From a virus: a stretch of DNA of 51,043 bases. Below the pieces are notes generated by a model. That model saw only the letters and a list, made by a program, of their open reading frames with translations, ran no database searches and was not told the origin of the DNA. Made by a program: the position numbers and the translations under genes. The stretch covers positions 1-51,043 of the IMG/VR virus record IMGVR_UViG_3300005337_000022, one strand, 5' to 3'. Of the stretch, positions 49,251-51,043 are shown piece by piece (position 1 is the first letter of the stretch; the number at the start of each line of letters is the position of its first letter).

Positions 49251-49618
49251 GTGGCCCATTCGCCTTCGTCGATCGTGAGCTGTCCTGCGTCGGCGCGCTG
49301 GCGGCGCTTGGTCCTAGCCCTGGTCTCTGCGTGGTGGTCGCGGTCGTAGTGCAGGTGGCAGCCCTGGCACATCACCCGCAGGTTCTCGTCGTCGCAGTTC
49401 TCGGGCACGTGGTCGAGGTGCGCGAGCGTCAGGAGGACCGTCGAGCCCGTCCCGTAGGCCGGCCCGCCGTGGACGTTCGGGCAACGCCCCTCGTGCGTCC
49501 CGCGGCCGCACTCGCCGGTGCATTCGCAGCGCCAGCCCGCGGCCACCTTGCGGCCCTCGGCGATCTCCGGCCAGTCGTCCGGGTAGCGGTCGCGGTTCTC
49601 CGGCCGGATCGGGCTCAT
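49247..49618 (-). CDS. HNH endonuclease, terminase-associated
   Basis: The 123-residue protein has CECTGECGRG and CPNVHGG zinc-like cysteines, then the HNH core LAHLDHVPENCDDENLRVMC and CHLHYDRDHH. HNH proteins beside terminases help cut cos ends in many phages. It starts by ATGA overlap. Confidence 0.85.
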   Translation of the reverse strand: MSPIRPENRDRYPDDWPEIAEGRKVAAGWRCECTGECGRGTHEGRCPNVHGGPAYGTGSTVLLTLAHLDHVPENCDDENLRVMCQGCHLHYDRDHHAETRARTKRRQRADAGQLTIDEGEWAT

Positions 49619-50145
49619 AGGGCCCGGACCTGCATCGTGCCGCCCGGCCGGCGCGGCTCCGAGAACGGGGACCTGTCGCGCTGGCCGATGATCCACTGCC
49701 CGCGCATCCGCTCCAGCACGTCCTGCAGCCGGCGCTCCGCGTCAAGCCGGTCCTGCATGTGCAGCAGCGGGATCTCCGAGCGCTCGTGGCCGTGCGCGGC
49801 CTTCGCCTGCACGGCCAGGTAGATGACCGCGGTCACCTTCGCGATGACCAGCAGCCGCGCCTCGCAGATCCGGCGCTCGATCTCCTCGTGGTCGAGCCGG
49901 TAGCCGGGCGCGTCGTCGACGACGGGCCGCAGGTGCGACGTCGTGCCGCAGCGGCCGCTGAACGGGCAGCCCGGCGTGTCCGAGCCGTCGTAGGTCGGGT
50001 GGCCGCAGCCAGCCGCGCGCCATGCGCCCTCCGGCCGCTCGCGGTGCCATTCGAGGCCGCGGCAGCCGTCGTCAGGACAGGCCGAGCGCGCGTCGGCCGA
50101 GCCGTCCAGCGCGATCCGCAGGTCGAACAGCTGGACGTCGGTCAT
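49615..50145 (-). CDS. Cysteine-rich hypothetical protein
   Basis: The 176-residue protein has CPDDGCRG, AGCGHP and CPFSGRC near 23-70, then a helical C-terminal half (RRICEARLLVIAKVTAVIYLAVQ). A zinc site is likely. No family was recognised. It starts by ATGA overlap. Confidence 0.65.
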   Translation of the reverse strand: MTDVQLFDLRIALDGSADARSACPDDGCRGLEWHRERPEGAWRAAGCGHPTYDGSDTPGCPFSGRCGTTSHLRPVVDDAPGYRLDHEEIERRICEARLLVIAKVTAVIYLAVQAKAAHGHERSEIPLLHMQDRLDAERRLQDVLERMRGQWIIGQRDRSPFSEPRRPGGTMQVRAL

Positions 50146-50399
50146 CGCCCGACCTCGTCACGGCCGCCGACGCCGATCTCGTAGCCCAGCAGGATGGCCG
50201 CGCCGGTGATCCCGACCAGGGTGCCGACGTACCGTTTGGGGATCGTCGGGGTCCCGCTCCACACGTAGTGCGTGAGGTCGTCGACGTCGAACCCGAGATC
50301 GGCGGCCGCGAGCGCGTCGCGGATCTGGCCGTTGGCGGCCTGCAGGCGCACCGCCGTGCGCTGGTGCGCCGGTAAGTCGATGATCGTTCTGCGTCCCAT
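50142..50399 (-). CDS. Small hypothetical protein
   Basis: The 85-residue protein starts MGRRTIIDLPAHQR and has a hydrophobic stretch near the end (YVGTLVGITGAAILLGYEIGV). The ATG at 50399 gives TGATG overlap. Confidence 0.6.
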   Translation of the reverse strand: MGRRTIIDLPAHQRTAVRLQAANGQIRDALAAADLGFDVDDLTHYVWSGTPTIPKRYVGTLVGITGAAILLGYEIGVGGRDEVGR

Positions 50400-50623
50400 C
50401 AGGTGACCGTCCTCACGTAGTGGTAGGTGCACGTGCCGTCGCCGCCGGAGTCGTGCTCGCGGTTCTCGTACACGTCGTAGGGCCGCCGCGGCATCGGCTT
50501 GCCCGACCAGGCGACCGGGACTAGCAGCCCGTGGTGGTAGACGATCCGGCCCGGCGCGACCGACGCCACGTCGACGACCTCGCCGTCGAGCACGCCGCCG
50601 ACAAACGTCGCCGCGTAGCTCAT
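50399..50623 (-). CDS. Small beta-rich protein
   Basis: The 74-residue protein has the pattern FVGGVLDGEVVDV and ends TCTYHYVRTVT, like small phage proteins of unknown role. It starts by ATGA overlap with the junction gene. Confidence 0.65.
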   Translation of the reverse strand: MSYAATFVGGVLDGEVVDVASVAPGRIVYHHGLLVPVAWSGKPMPRRPYDVYENREHDSGGDGTCTYHYVRTVT

Positions 50624-51043
50624 GACTCGTCGTCCTCGCCCGACGCGCGACGCTGAGCGTCCATCGCCCGGAGGTGGCCGCAGACCTGAGCCTCAGCGCG
50701 GCCCTGCGCTACGGCGAGCCCGCGCCGCGCCTTGTCGGTCGCGACGAGCCGCCCATCGTGCTCGGCGACGAAGCCGGCTTCGAGCAGCTCGCGCACCCGC
50801 CGGTCCGCGTCGGCCACTAGCAGCGGCAGCACGACGCGGTCGAGCGTGCGCAGCGAGTAGACGAGCGCGTCGCGCTCGGCGCCCTGATCGCCAGCGCGAA
50901 GGACCGCGTCCAGGACGCGGCGGCGCATCCCGCGCCGCGGGAAGCCCTTCGGCGCGCCGCGCGACTTGCGCGGCGCGGGCGGCAGCGGCTTCGGCAGCCG
51001 CGAGAGGTAGAACGCGTCACCGGGCCCGATCCGAGCGCGATCG
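50620..51043 (-). CDS. Junction-spanning hypothetical protein, C-terminal part
   Basis: This is the continuation of the gene whose start is at 213; the frame runs through position 1 into 51003. It holds a basic linker (PLPPAPRKSRG) and a winged-helix-like region (DAVLRAGDQGAERDALVYSL and ELLEAGFVAEHDGRLVATDKA). It likely binds DNA. The stop overlaps the next gene by ATGA. Confidence 0.8.
   Translation of the reverse strand, partial: DRARIGPGDAFYLSRLPKPLPPAPRKSRGAPKGFPRRGMRRRVLDAVLRAGDQGAERDALVYSLRTLDRVVLPLLVADADRRVRELLEAGFVAEHDGRLVATDKARRGLAVAQGRAEAQVCGHLRAMDAQRRASGEDDES
51004..51043. repeat. Terminal direct repeat, right copy
   Basis: Exact copy of bases 1-40; see the left copy. Confidence 0.97.

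Noticed and set aside
1-51043. tRNA, integrase, repressor or CRISPR
   Set aside because: I looked for cloverleaf arms, recombinase motifs and regularly spaced repeats and saw none that could be defended.

Overview
The window is a complete tailed-phage genome opened at an arbitrary point. Bases 1-40 recur exactly as 51004-51043, and one reading frame runs across the junction, so the molecule is circular or circularly assembled with a unit length of 51,003 bp. Every gene I can support lies on the minus strand, so transcription runs from high to low coordinates. The DNA is very GC-rich, ATGA/GTGA/TGATG stop-start overlaps are everywhere, GTG starts are common and several genes look leaderless. 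Together with LysM, M23, transglycosylase and amidase enzymes this suggests a high-GC Gram-positive (actinobacterial) host; the exact host cannot be read from the sequence. A tail sheath, tail tube and gp25/J/I baseplate make it a small contractile-tailed phage (myovirus morphology), a form rarely reported at about 50 kb in Actinobacteria as far as I know.

Layout in transcription order. (1) 50.6-48.4 kb: small genes, a terminase-type HNH nuclease and a candidate small terminase. (2) 48.4-40.7 kb: about nineteen very small overlapping genes, many with paired-cysteine zinc motifs, one ribbon-helix-helix regulator and one exported protein; then the large terminase, a holin candidate and an amidase endolysin, closed by a hairpin. 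(3) 40.5-36.7 kb: a portal fused to a MuF-type domain, then a two-gene unit ending in a stand-alone Spo11/TopoVI-A-like (Mini-A-type) topoisomerase, closed by a terminator. (4) 36.6-25.1 kb: three small membrane proteins, a capsid protease with a nested in-frame scaffold, decoration protein, major capsid protein, connectors, a glycine-rich beta-helix spike, sheath and tube, closed by a terminator. (5) 25.0-14.9 kb: frameshifted tail chaperones, tape measure, baseplate hub carrying two wall-degrading domains, gp25, J, I and LamG fibres, closed by a terminator. (6) 14.7-0 kb: RecT annealing protein, iron-sulfur PD-(D/E)XK nuclease, DEDDh exonuclease, MazG-like protein, cupin, HNH, replication initiator, RusA-like resolvase, AlpA/Xis-like HTH, a Ku-like end-binding protein, a six-zinc-ribbon HTH protein, a membrane protein carrying a tail-sheath-like domain, and a SPOUT RNA methyltransferase that leads across the junction.

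No integrase, repressor, DNA polymerase, tRNA or CRISPR was seen. Replication probably uses host enzymes recruited by the initiator and loader-like genes. RecT and the nuclease would supply annealing recombination, and the Ku-like protein may recruit host NHEJ to circularise the genome. A recurring dyad (GATAG-N5-CTATC) marks the heads of five transcription units and is the best candidate for a genome-wide regulatory signal. The most unusual items are the sheath-domain membrane protein, the Mini-A-type topoisomerase in the structural region, the Ku-like gene, the six-ribbon HTH protein and the dyad regulon.
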